This document shows positions 42,576-50,555 of a DNA stretch of 64,000 bases, one piece after another. This DNA comes from Falsiroseomonas ponticola (lineage in GTDB: Bacteria; Pseudomonadota; Alphaproteobacteria; Acetobacterales; Acetobacteraceae). The stretch spans positions 1 to 64,000 of the forward strand of contig NZ_JAERQN010000008.1 in the NCBI RefSeq assembly GCF_016805305.1, written 5' to 3'. The notes below the pieces were generated by a model. That model was not told where the DNA came from, ran no database searches, and saw only the letters and a program-made list of their open reading frames with translations. Each line of letters begins with the position of its first letter. The first letter of the stretch is position 1. The position numbers and the translations under genes were made by a program.

Positions 42576-44039
42576 ATGGACACGCCGCCCCCTGCTACCA
42601 GCAATGTTCCGGAATACGCGGTCAGCGAGATCGCCGGCGCCATCCGCCGCACCCTGGAAGGCGCCTTCGGCCGCGTGCGCGTCCGGGGCGAGATCACGGA
42701 ATGCAAGCGCTACCCCTCCGGCCACATCTACCTGTCGCTGAAGGATGAGAATGCGAAGCTGGAATCCGTGGTGTGGCGCACCAGCGTCAGCCGCCTCTCG
42801 GTCCAGCCGGAGAATGGCGTGGAGGTCATCGCCACCGGCAAGCTGACCACCTATGCCGACCGCTCCAAGTACCAGCTGGTCATCGACCGGCTGGAATTCG
42901 CCGGCGAAGGCGCGCTGCTCGCCCGCATCGAGATGCTGCGCAAGAAGCTGCTGGCCGAGGGCCTGTTCGAGGAGGGCCGCAAGCGCCCCCTGCCCCGCCT
43001 GCCGCTGGTCTTGGGCGTCGTGACCAGCGAGGCTGGGGCCGTCATCCAGGACATCCGCACCACGATCCTGCGCCGCTTCCCCCGCCGCCTCATCCTCTGG
43101 CCCGTCCCGGTCCAGGGCCAGGGCGCGGCGGAGAAGATCGCCGCGGCCATCGAGGGTTTCGGCCGCCTGCCCCTGGATGGCCCGATCCCGCGCCCGGATG
43201 TGCTGATCGTGGCGCGCGGCGGCGGCAGCCTGGAAGACCTGATGGCCTTCAACGAGGAGGTGGTGGTCCGCGCCGCCGCCCTCTCCCCCATCCCCCTCAT
43301 CTCCGCCGTGGGGCATGAGACCGACACGACGCTGATCGATTTCGCCTCCGATCGCCGGGCGCCCACCCCGACCGCCGCCGCCGAACTCGCCGTCCCCGCC
43401 CGCGCGGACCTGCTGGCCGACCTGGCGCAGCGGGAGGCGCGGCTGCGCGGCGCCGTGGTGCGCCAGCTGCGCGCGGCGGAGACGCTGCTGCTCCGCCTGG
43501 AACGCCGCCTGCCGGACGTGCCCGCCCGCGTGCTGGACCTCCGCCGCCGGCTGGACGAGGCCGGCGCCTCGCTGCCCGGCGCGCTGACCGGCTTCATCGC
43601 CAACCGCCGCGCCGCCCTGGCGCCGCTGGTGGTCCCGCACCCGCGTGCCGGCATCGAGGCCAGGCGCCACGCCATCGCCCTGCTGGAAGGCCGCCAGGCC
43701 GCCGCCTTCGCCCGCATCGTCCAGCGCAGCCGGGGCGCCCGCGCGCTCCAGGCCTTCTCCAGCGCGCCCGTCGAGGCGCTGCTGCGGCAGAAGCGGGAGC
43801 GGCTGGAGGGGCTCTCCGCGCGGCTGGAGGCCGGGTCCTACCAATCCGTCCTGGCCCGCGGCTTCGCCCTGGTGAAGGACGCGGAGGGCCAGCCGCTGAC
43901 CCGCGCGGCGGATGTCGCGGCGGGCGCGAAGCTCTCCATCGCCTTCGCCGATGGAGCGGTCGGCGCCACCGCCGATGGCGCCACCACCAGGGCCCCGCGC
44001 GCGAAACCGAAGCCGCCGGCGCAGGAGAGCCTGCTGTGA
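42576..44039 (+). CDS. xseA: Exodeoxyribonuclease VII large subunit
   Basis: A 487-aa catalytic subunit of ExoVII, which degrades single-stranded DNA from both ends. The N-terminal OB-fold (about 10-110) contains VRVRGEITECKRYPSGHIYLSLKDE. Catalytic-core signatures are VLIVARGGGSLEDLMAFNEE and AVGHETDTTLIDFASDRRAPTPTAAAE. A helical region precedes the C-terminal SYQSVLARGFALVKD. xseB is not in the window. Its stop overlaps the GTG start of the peptidase gene. Confidence 0.97.
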   Translation: MDTPPPATSNVPEYAVSEIAGAIRRTLEGAFGRVRVRGEITECKRYPSGHIYLSLKDENAKLESVVWRTSVSRLSVQPENGVEVIATGKLTTYADRSKYQLVIDRLEFAGEGALLARIEMLRKKLLAEGLFEEGRKRPLPRLPLVLGVVTSEAGAVIQDIRTTILRRFPRRLILWPVPVQGQGAAEKIAAAIEGFGRLPLDGPIPRPDVLIVARGGGSLEDLMAFNEEVVVRAAALSPIPLISAVGHETDTTLIDFASDRRAPTPTAAAELAVPARADLLADLAQREARLRGAVVRQLRAAETLLLRLERRLPDVPARVLDLRRRLDEAGASLPGALTGFIANRRAALAPLVVPHPRAGIEARRHAIALLEGRQAAAFARIVQRSRGARALQAFSSAPVEALLRQKRERLEGLSARLEAGSYQSVLARGFALVKDAEGQPLTRAADVAAGAKLSIAFADGAVGATADGATTRAPRAKPKPPAQESLL

Positions 44040-44845
44040 TCGCCCGTCGTCTTCTCCTCGCGGCACCCGCCCTGCTGCTGGCCCGCGCGGCGCAGGCCGT
44101 CACCTGGTCCATGCCCGCCCGCCAGGGCGCGCTGATCGTGGGCGATGCCGCCCCCGGCACCCGCCTTGCCCTTGATGGCCGCGCGATCCGCGTCTCAGCG
44201 ACCGGAAAATTCGCCTTCGGCTTCGGCCGCGACCATGCCGCCTCCTCGACGCTGCTCATCACCCATCCCGGGGGTCGGGCGGAGACCCGCGCCATCGCGG
44301 TGGAGCGCCGCCAATGGGACGTGCAGTCCATCACCGGCCTGCCGCCGGCCCAGGTGACGCCGGACGAGACGGCGCTGCGGCGCATCCTGGCGGAGCGCGA
44401 GAAGCTGGCCGCCGCCCGCGCCGCCGACAGCACGCTGGTCGATTTCTCGGAGGCGCCGGTCTGGCCCGCCCGCGGCCGCATCAGTGGCATCTTCGGCAGC
44501 CAGCGCGTGCTGAACGGTCAGCCGCGCCAGCCGCATTACGGGCTCGACGTCGCGGGCCCCGTCGGCACGCCGATCCACGCCATGCTGGGCGGGCGCGTCA
44601 CCCTCTCCGACGAGCATTTCTTCTTCGGCAACCTGCTGGTGGTGGATCACGGGCATGGGGTGAACACGCTCTACGCCCATCTCTCCCGCCGCCTGGTGGA
44701 GGTCGGCGCCACCGTCGCGCGGGGCGAGCGCATCGCGGAGATGGGGGCAACCGGCCGTGTGACGGGCCCGCACCTGCATTTCAGCCTGTCCTGGTACCAG
44801 ACCTGGCTGGACCCGCAGCCTGTCCTCCCCGCCCAGCAACAATAG
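44036..44845 (+). CDS. M23-family peptidase (LytM domain)
   Basis: A 269-aa exported protein with a signal peptide (RRLLLAAPALLLARAAQA, 4-21), a beta-rich N-domain (about 25-100), and a LytM peptidase domain with the complete zinc/catalytic set: H167, D171 (HYGLD), H215 (LYAHL) and H248 (HLHF). With all residues present it is probably an active peptidoglycan endopeptidase rather than an amidase activator. GTG 44036 overlaps the xseA stop. Confidence 0.9.
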   Translation: MIARRLLLAAPALLLARAAQAVTWSMPARQGALIVGDAAPGTRLALDGRAIRVSATGKFAFGFGRDHAASSTLLITHPGGRAETRAIAVERRQWDVQSITGLPPAQVTPDETALRRILAEREKLAAARAADSTLVDFSEAPVWPARGRISGIFGSQRVLNGQPRQPHYGLDVAGPVGTPIHAMLGGRVTLSDEHFFFGNLLVVDHGHGVNTLYAHLSRRLVEVGATVARGERIAEMGATGRVTGPHLHFSLSWYQTWLDPQPVLPAQQQ

Positions 44846-44885
44846 GCTGCGCCCCGCGTTGGGGCCCGGCATCGAGGACATGGCC

Positions 44886-45641
44886 ATGACCGACGACCGC
44901 TACGCCCGCTACCCGAGCCTTGCCGGCAAGGTGGTGCTGATCACCGGCGGCGCTTCCGGCATCGGGGCAGAGATGGTGCGCGCCTTCGCCGGCCAGGGCG
45001 CAAAGCCGGCCTTCCTCGACTTCGACGACGAGGGCGGGCGGACGGTCGCGGCGGAGACGGGCGCGATGTTCGTCCATTGCGACCTGCGGGACATCGAGGC
45101 GCTGCGCGCCGCCATCGCGCAGATCGTCGCCGCGCTGGGCCCCGTGCAGGTGCTGGTGAACAACGCCGCGCGCGACGATCGCCATGGGCTGGAGACGGTG
45201 CAGCCGGACTACTGGGACGAACGCATGGCGACCAACCTCCGCCATGTCTTCTTCTGCGCCCAGGCCGTGGCACCCGGCATGCGCGCGGCGAAGGCGGGTT
45301 CCATCATCAACATGGGCAGCACGAGCTGGATGGGCGCGCAGGGCGGCATGCCCGCCTATGTCGCCGCCAAGTCCGCCATCCGCGGGTTGACGCGCGGCCT
45401 GGCGCGGGACCTCGGCGGGGACGGCATCCGCGTCAACGAGGTCGTCCCCGGCTGGATCTTTACCCGTCGCCAGGAAGAGCTCTGGGCGACGCCGGAGGGG
45501 GTGGCGAAGCACCTCGAGGGCCAGTGCCTGCACAGCAAGCTCATGCCCGCCGACATCGCGCGCATGGTGCTGTGGCTGGCCGCCGACGACAGCGCGATGG
45601 TCACCGCGCAGTATTTCGTCGTGGATGGCGGCAAGGTCTGA
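44886..45641 (+). CDS. Short-chain dehydrogenase/reductase
   Basis: A 251-aa classical SDR: TGGASGIG (20-27), NNAA for the NAG position, and catalytic Y158/K162 (AYVAAKSA). NEVVPGWIFT and AQYFVVDGG are typical of sugar dehydrogenases of the FabG-like group (galactose, arabinose or fucose type), but the substrate is not determined. Start choice: GAGG at 44874-44877 lies 8 nt before ATG 44886 but only 2 nt before ATG 44880, so 44886 is favoured. It follows the peptidase gene by 40 nt and is followed by a twin-hairpin repeat. Confidence 0.87.
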   Translation: MTDDRYARYPSLAGKVVLITGGASGIGAEMVRAFAGQGAKPAFLDFDDEGGRTVAAETGAMFVHCDLRDIEALRAAIAQIVAALGPVQVLVNNAARDDRHGLETVQPDYWDERMATNLRHVFFCAQAVAPGMRAAKAGSIINMGSTSWMGAQGGMPAYVAAKSAIRGLTRGLARDLGGDGIRVNEVVPGWIFTRRQEELWATPEGVAKHLEGQCLHSKLMPADIARMVLWLAADDSAMVTAQYFVVDGGKV

Positions 45642-45645
45642 AGAC

Positions 45646-45703
45646 GGTCCAGGGGGGTCTCCCCCCTGGCGGATGGGGTCCGGGGAAGGCAGAGCCTTCC
45701 CCG
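45646..45703. repeat. Twin-hairpin palindromic repeat, copy B (bidirectional terminator-like)
   Basis: Two perfect hairpins fill the 64-nt gap between converging genes: arms 45649-45657 / 45661-45669 (CCAGGGGGG / CCCCCCTGG) and 45681-45690 / 45694-45703 (CGGGGAAGGC / GCCTTCCCCG), each with a 3-nt loop. The layout matches copy A at 221-285. Stems differ but stay paired, so the fold is conserved. Neither hairpin has a T-run. It may block read-through between the SDR and acyl-CoA ligase genes. Confidence 0.8.
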
Positions 45704-45705
45704 AT

Positions 45706-47325
45706 CTACGCCACCCCGAAATGCCCCGCGAACTGCTCCCGCAGCTTCGTCTTCAGGATCTTCCCTGTCGCCGTATGGGGAATCTCCTCCACCACCACGA
45801 CATCGTCCGGCATCCACCATTTCGCGACATGCGGCGCGATGTGGTCCAGCACGGACTGTTTCTCGATCACGCGCCCCGGCTTCGGCACCAGGATCAGCAG
45901 CGGCCGCTCATCCCATTTCGGATGGCGCGCCGCCACCACCGCGGCCTCCGCCACATCCGGATGCCCCACCGCCAGATTCTCGAGCTCGATGGAGGAAATC
46001 CATTCGCCGCCGGACTTGATGACGTCCTTGGTGCGGTCGGTGATGCGCATGTAGCCATTGGCATCGATGGTCGCGACGTCGCCGGTCTCGAACCACCCAT
46101 CCTCGGTCAGTGAGTCCTTCGCCGCCTTGAAGTAGCCCTTCGTCACCGTGGGCCCCTTCACCTGCAAATTGCCGAAGGTCTCGCCGTCCCAGGGCTTCTC
46201 CGCGCCGTCGTCGCCGACGATCCGCATATCCACGGTGAAGGGCGGGAAGCCCTGGGTTTCCTGCAGGTCCAGCATCCCCTCCGCGTCGCGCCCGGCCACC
46301 GCCGGCTTGATCCCGCAGATGGTCCCGATGGGGGAGGTCTCCGTCATGCCCCAGGCATGCATCACCTTCACGCCGCGATCCGCGAAGGCCTTGGTGATGG
46401 CGCGCGGGCAGGCGCTGCCGCCGATGATCACGCGCTGCAGGGAACCGAGCCCCGCGCCCGTGGCTTCCAGATGCTGCAGCAGGGACAGCCACACGGTCGG
46501 CACGGCCGCGGTGAAGGTCACGCCTTCCTGCGTGATCACCTCATGGATCGAGGCGCCGTCCAGCTTCGGCCCTGGCATCACCAGCCCCGCGCCCGTCAGC
46601 GCCGCGGAGAAGGGCAGGCACCAGCCATTGGCGTGGAACATCGGCACCACCGGCATGACCTTGTCCACCGACCGCAGCCCGAACATGTCGGCCGCCGTGC
46701 TGGCCATGGCGTGCAGCACGTTGGAGCGGTGGGAATAGAGAACCCCCTTCGGCTCCCCGGTGGTGCCGGAGGTGTAGCAGAGCCCCGCCGCGTCATTCTC
46801 CCCGCCCGCGACCCAGTCGAAATCGCCATCCGCCTCCGACAGCCAGGATTCATAGTCCACCGCGCCCGGCAGCGTGGTGCTGGGCATATGCGCCGCATCC
46901 GTCAGCAGGATGAAGCGCTTCACATGCGGCAAGTGGGGCGCGAGCTTCTCGGCCAGGCCGACAAACGTCAGGTCGAGAAACATCAGCCGGCTCTCGGCGT
47001 GGTTCAGGATCCAGGCGATCTGGTCCGGGAACAGCCGGGGGTTCAGCGTGTGATAGACGCCGCCCGCGCCGGTGATGCCGTACCAGGCCTCGATATGCCG
47101 CCAGGTGTTCCAGGCCAGCGTCGCCACCCGGTCCCCGGGCATCACCCCCTCCCGCACCAGCCGCTGCGCCAGGCGCAAGGACCGCGCGCGCAGCGTCCGG
47201 TAATCCGTCCGGTGGAAAGGTCCCTCCACGCTCCGGCTCACCACCGCCTGGCCGCCATGGTGCCGCGCCGCATGGTCGATCAGCCGATGGATCCGCAGCG
47301 GCCAATCCTGCATCAGCCCGAGCAT
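45706..47325 (-). CDS. Long/medium-chain acyl-CoA synthetase (AMP-binding)
   Basis: A 539-aa ANL-family ligase. The P-loop YTSGTTGEPKGVLYSHRS, AWGMTETSPIGT, GWFETGDVATID, TDRTKDVIKSGGEWISS and the C-terminal lysine motif TATGKILKTKLRE are all present, so it should be active. VPMFHANGWCLPFSAAL is typical of the medium/long-chain group (AlkK/FadD3-like). It could load fatty acids for beta-oxidation. A link to the PYP-like gene is unlikely because it does not look like 4-coumarate-CoA ligase. The start at 47325 has GGGGAGAGG upstream. Confidence 0.9.
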   Translation of the reverse strand: MLGLMQDWPLRIHRLIDHAARHHGGQAVVSRSVEGPFHRTDYRTLRARSLRLAQRLVREGVMPGDRVATLAWNTWRHIEAWYGITGAGGVYHTLNPRLFPDQIAWILNHAESRLMFLDLTFVGLAEKLAPHLPHVKRFILLTDAAHMPSTTLPGAVDYESWLSEADGDFDWVAGGENDAAGLCYTSGTTGEPKGVLYSHRSNVLHAMASTAADMFGLRSVDKVMPVVPMFHANGWCLPFSAALTGAGLVMPGPKLDGASIHEVITQEGVTFTAAVPTVWLSLLQHLEATGAGLGSLQRVIIGGSACPRAITKAFADRGVKVMHAWGMTETSPIGTICGIKPAVAGRDAEGMLDLQETQGFPPFTVDMRIVGDDGAEKPWDGETFGNLQVKGPTVTKGYFKAAKDSLTEDGWFETGDVATIDANGYMRITDRTKDVIKSGGEWISSIELENLAVGHPDVAEAAVVAARHPKWDERPLLILVPKPGRVIEKQSVLDHIAPHVAKWWMPDDVVVVEEIPHTATGKILKTKLREQFAGHFGVA

Positions 47326-47456
47326 GCGCCTCTCCCCCCTGTGCCTTGGTTTGGCCGGAAGTCTTGGCCGAAGCCGCGCCCCGCGCAACCTCTCGCCATG
47401 GCGCCGCCATGGAGATCGGCGCTACTCTCGGCCGCTGAAGGAGAACCAGCCCCACC

Positions 47457-49136
47457 ATGCCGGATGCCGGCGGCGCCCCCGCCCTGCCCACCACGGAACG
47501 CAGGCCGCGGCGCTGGCTCTCGCCGCTGCTGCGCCGGATCCTGCTGCTCAACGCGCTGCCGCCCGCGCTGCTCGCCGCCTCGCTGCTCTACCTCGACCAG
47601 TACCAGAACGGCCTGCTGGCGGCGGAGGTGGAGGCGCTGCGCACCCAGGCCCGCATCTACGCCGCCGCGATCGGCGAAGCGGCCACGCGCCCGCGGGACG
47701 ACCGCACCATCCTGGTGCCAGAGGCCGCGCGCCCGCTGCTCCGCCGCCTGGTCGAACCCTCCCCCAACACCCAGGCCAGGCTCTTCGACAATACCGGCCT
47801 GATGGTGGCGGACAGCCGCGTGCGGGAAGGCCCGGGCGGCGCCATCGTCACCGAACCCCTGCCGCCGCCGGAGCCTCGCGGTGCCTTCGCCGGCACGGTG
47901 GCGGGGCTCTATGATCGCCTGCTCACCATCCTCCCCCGCCAGGCGCGGGACGAGGTGGTGGTGGATGTGAACCCCGACGCCCCCTCCTTCGACTGGCAGC
48001 CCGAATTCGGCGGCGGCCAGGCGGGCAGCGACCGGCGGGAGGAGCTTCGCCTGGCGCTGGAAGGCGGCGTCCGCCCCTATATCCGCCGCACCGCCGATGG
48101 CCGCCTGCTCGTCTCCGTGGCGGAGCCCGCCCGGCGCGGCGCGGCCTCCGTCGGCATCGTGCTGCTGACGCGGGAGGCGCGGGAGGTGGATGCAAGGCTG
48201 CTCGACATCCGCGTTTCCGTCCTCGCGCTGTTCTCGACGGCGCTGGTGCTGACGGTGCTGCTCTCCACCTACCTCAACCGCACGCTGGCCACGCCGATCC
48301 TGCAACTCGCCCGCGCCGCGGCGGCGATGCGCGAAGGCGAGGGCCGCGGCGGCAGCGTGCCCAAGCCCCTGCTCGACCGGCCGGACGAGATCGGCGTGCT
48401 GGCGCGGGACCTGCAGACGGCGGCGCGCGCGCTCTGGGCACGCATCGACGCTAATGAACGCTTCGCCGCCGATGTGGCACATGAACTGCGCAACCCCCTG
48501 ACCAGCGTGCGATCCGCGATCGAGACGCTGCGCCGCATCGAGGATCCGGTGAAGCAGCGCCGGCTGCTCGCCATCATCTCGGACGACGCGGTGCGGATGG
48601 ACCGGCTGATCAACGACATCGCCGACAGCTCCCGCGTCGATGCCGAATTGTCGCGCACCATCGCCCAGCCCGTGGATTGCGCGCCGATCCTGGCCGCGCT
48701 CGGCGAACTGCATGCCGCCACGCGCGACGACGAGGACCCCTCCGTCGAGATCGAGGCCCCGACCGAGGGCCTGATCGTCCGCGGCGTCGAAGGCCGCATC
48801 GTCCAGGTCTTCCGCAACCTGATCGGCAATGCCGTCTCCTTCAGCCCCGCCAGGGGCCATGTCGTCGTCCGCGCGCGCCCCACCGGCCAGATGGTGGAAT
48901 TCGTGGTGGAGGACGAAGGCCCCGGCATCCCCGACGCGAAGCTGGAGAGCATCTTCGACCGCTTCTATTCCGAACGGCCGAGCGGCGAGCGCTTCGGCCA
49001 GCATTCGGGCCTCGGCCTGTCCATCAGCCGGCAGATCGTGGAAGGGCTCCGCGGCCGCATCAGCGCGGAGAACAAGCGCGACGCCGCCGGCGCGATCACC
49101 GGCGCGCGCTTCATCGTCACCCTGCCCGCCGCCTGA
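47457..49136 (+). CDS. Sensor histidine kinase, ChvG/ExoS-like
   Basis: A 559-aa inner-membrane kinase. TM1 is about 26-46, a periplasmic stimulus-sensing domain about 47-245 (ARIYAAAIGEAATRPRDD, ARLFDNTGLMVADS), TM2 about 250-272, then HAMP, DHp with H342 (VAHELRNPLTS), and the catalytic domain with NLIGNAV, DEGPGIP and GLGLSIS. It resembles ChvG, which controls envelope and exopolysaccharide genes with ChvI. Normally chvI lies directly upstream; here the upstream neighbour is a divergent acyl-CoA ligase, so its response regulator is elsewhere. Confidence 0.85.
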   Translation: MPDAGGAPALPTTERRPRRWLSPLLRRILLLNALPPALLAASLLYLDQYQNGLLAAEVEALRTQARIYAAAIGEAATRPRDDRTILVPEAARPLLRRLVEPSPNTQARLFDNTGLMVADSRVREGPGGAIVTEPLPPPEPRGAFAGTVAGLYDRLLTILPRQARDEVVVDVNPDAPSFDWQPEFGGGQAGSDRREELRLALEGGVRPYIRRTADGRLLVSVAEPARRGAASVGIVLLTREAREVDARLLDIRVSVLALFSTALVLTVLLSTYLNRTLATPILQLARAAAAMREGEGRGGSVPKPLLDRPDEIGVLARDLQTAARALWARIDANERFAADVAHELRNPLTSVRSAIETLRRIEDPVKQRRLLAIISDDAVRMDRLINDIADSSRVDAELSRTIAQPVDCAPILAALGELHAATRDDEDPSVEIEAPTEGLIVRGVEGRIVQVFRNLIGNAVSFSPARGHVVVRARPTGQMVEFVVEDEGPGIPDAKLESIFDRFYSERPSGERFGQHSGLGLSISRQIVEGLRGRISAENKRDAAGAITGARFIVTLPAA

Positions 49137-49234
49137 GGGGCCGCACGCGAAACACCCGAAACAGGGCGGCCATCGTCCCGGCCCGCAACCGCCGGTAGCC
49201 TTCCCGGCGACGGCCGCACCGGGAGGGCCTGCCG

Positions 49235-49852
49235 ATGAACTGGAACGCGCTGCAGAACGCCGCCAAGGCCAAGGGCACGCTGGTCTTCGCCATGAACCAG
49301 GCGCAGACGCCCGCCATGACGGAGCCCGGGCCCTGGGGCACCTCCACCGACGGCTACTGCATCGGCCTCGCCGCCACCTGGATCTCGCTGCAATACCAGG
49401 GGAAGAACTTCCCCTTCGACGGCACCCGCGCCTGCGACAACCCGCCCTGGCAATCCACCATGGCGCAGACGCTGTCGGATACGACGAACGCGGCGAAGTG
49501 GCTGGACTACTGGACGGCCGCCTCCGGCCCCTTCCAGATGACGCTGTCGGACGGGCTGCGCGCCACGCGCGCCACCATGCTGACCGGCGCCTTCATCCAT
49601 TCCATCGCGGCCAAGGCCTATGGCTGCTACGGCATCACCGTGACGGGCACGGGCGGCACCCATGCGGTGGCGGTGCGCCACGGCCGCGACAACCGCTTCC
49701 ACTTCTTCGATGCGAATAACGGGCATTTCGTGGTGCGGGACCACACGCTGATCGCCGCCTTCCTGGACAAGTACTGGCAGGACAGCGGCTACGCGGCCAA
49801 TTTCCTTGAATCGACCGCCGCCATCGTCGGCATCCGCCCGCCCATCAGCTGA
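49235..49852 (+). CDS. YopT-like (C58) cysteine peptidase domain protein
   Basis: A 205-aa protein without a signal peptide. C42 lies in GYCIGLAATWI, H143 in GTHAVAVRH and D159 in FHFFDANNGHF. The His-Asp distance of 16 equals that of YopT (H258/D274), and FFDxNxG is the conserved block around the catalytic Asp in C58 peptidases. Residues 1-35 could act as an N-terminal pro- or targeting segment. Known members are injected effectors (YopT, AvrPphB) or domains in toxins; no secretion or immunity gene is adjacent. It stands alone between the ChvG-like kinase and gcrA. The family call rests on motif spacing and needs a profile search. Confidence 0.65.
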   Translation: MNWNALQNAAKAKGTLVFAMNQAQTPAMTEPGPWGTSTDGYCIGLAATWISLQYQGKNFPFDGTRACDNPPWQSTMAQTLSDTTNAAKWLDYWTAASGPFQMTLSDGLRATRATMLTGAFIHSIAAKAYGCYGITVTGTGGTHAVAVRHGRDNRFHFFDANNGHFVVRDHTLIAAFLDKYWQDSGYAANFLESTAAIVGIRPPIS

Positions 49853-49865
49853 CCGGCCGGGCATG

Positions 49866-49896
49866 AAAAAAGGCCGGGGCCTCGCGGCACCCGGCC
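49866..49896 (-). terminator. Rho-independent terminator of gcrA
   Basis: Read on the minus strand, a 7-bp stem (GGCCGGG / CCCGGCC; arms 49890-49896 and 49872-49878) is followed by six T (complement of 49866-49871). It lies just past the gcrA stop and also separates it from the converging peptidase gene. Confidence 0.8.
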
Positions 49897-49915
49897 CTTC
49901 GCAGGGTGGCCTGGC

Positions 49916-50413
49916 TCAGGCCGCGTCTTCCCGGCGGTCCCGCGCCTTCACATAGGCGACGGCGGCGTGCTGGGTGCAGTAGGGCTTCCCGGGCGTCGCC
50001 TCGGCCGTGCAGAAGCGGAAATCGGCCGTCCCGGGCTCCCCGATCGGCCAGCAGCAGGAACGGGCGGACCCCAGGCGCGGGAAGGCCCGCACCACGGCCG
50101 TCGGCGCGGCGGGGGCCGTCATCGGCGTGGCCGGCGCGGGCGCCGCGGCCGGCGCCATCGGCGCCGCGCTCGGGGCCAGGGTGCTGCGCGGGGCGGGGCT
50201 GGCGGGGCGCGCGGTGCGGATGGCGGGGGCGGCGGGCTTCTCGGCCACCGCCTCGCGGCGGATGGGGCTCGGCCGGGCCGGCAGGTTCAGCCGATGCGCC
50301 TTGCCCACGACGGCATTCTTCGAGACGCCCATGCGGCGCCCGATCTCAGCCGTCGAATGGCCTTCCGCCCACAGCGCCCGTAGCCGCTCGATCGCTTCCG
50401 CAGACCAATCCAT
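49916..50413 (-). CDS. gcrA: GcrA cell-cycle regulator
   Basis: A 165-aa sigma70-associated regulator that activates genes whose promoters carry CcrM-methylated GANTC. The N-terminal helix-turn-helix MDWSAEAIERLRALWAEGHS...MGVSKNAVVGKAHRL is highly conserved. A Pro/Ala linker (about 60-110) leads to the C-terminal sigma-binding domain SCCWPIGEPG...FC...PYCTQHAAVAYV. Three GANTC sites lie upstream of it (50498-50555). A terminator follows its stop. Confidence 0.96.
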   Translation of the reverse strand: MDWSAEAIERLRALWAEGHSTAEIGRRMGVSKNAVVGKAHRLNLPARPSPIRREAVAEKPAAPAIRTARPASPAPRSTLAPSAAPMAPAAAPAPATPMTAPAAPTAVVRAFPRLGSARSCCWPIGEPGTADFRFCTAEATPGKPYCTQHAAVAYVKARDRREDAA

Positions 50414-50497
50414 CGCCGTCTCCCGCTACCCCGGACACAAGATAAGGTAGTCCAACGCGGGGTGCGGCCACAAGTTGTGGAGTGGTCAACGGCGCAT

Positions 50498-50555
50498 GAA
50501 TCCTGTGGACAGAGCGGGACGAATCTCCCGCCCTGCCCTCAGCCTGGGCAGAATC
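50498..50555. promoter_or_regulatory. Cluster of three GANTC (CcrM) sites upstream of gcrA
   Basis: GAATC occurs at 50498-50502, 50521-50525 and 50551-50555, within 58 bp. A perfect 13-bp palindrome CCACAAGTTGTGG lies at 50468-50480, and on the minus strand CTGTCCACA (50504-50512) resembles a DnaA box with two mismatches. In Caulobacter, gcrA expression depends on DnaA and on DNA methylation. Similar wiring is plausible here but not shown. Confidence 0.5.

Noticed and set aside
45706..47325. Acyl-CoA ligase as a 4-coumarate-CoA ligase for the PYP-like protein
   Set aside because: Motifs resemble medium/long-chain ligases, and it lies 10 kb away with no tyrosine ammonia-lyase nearby.
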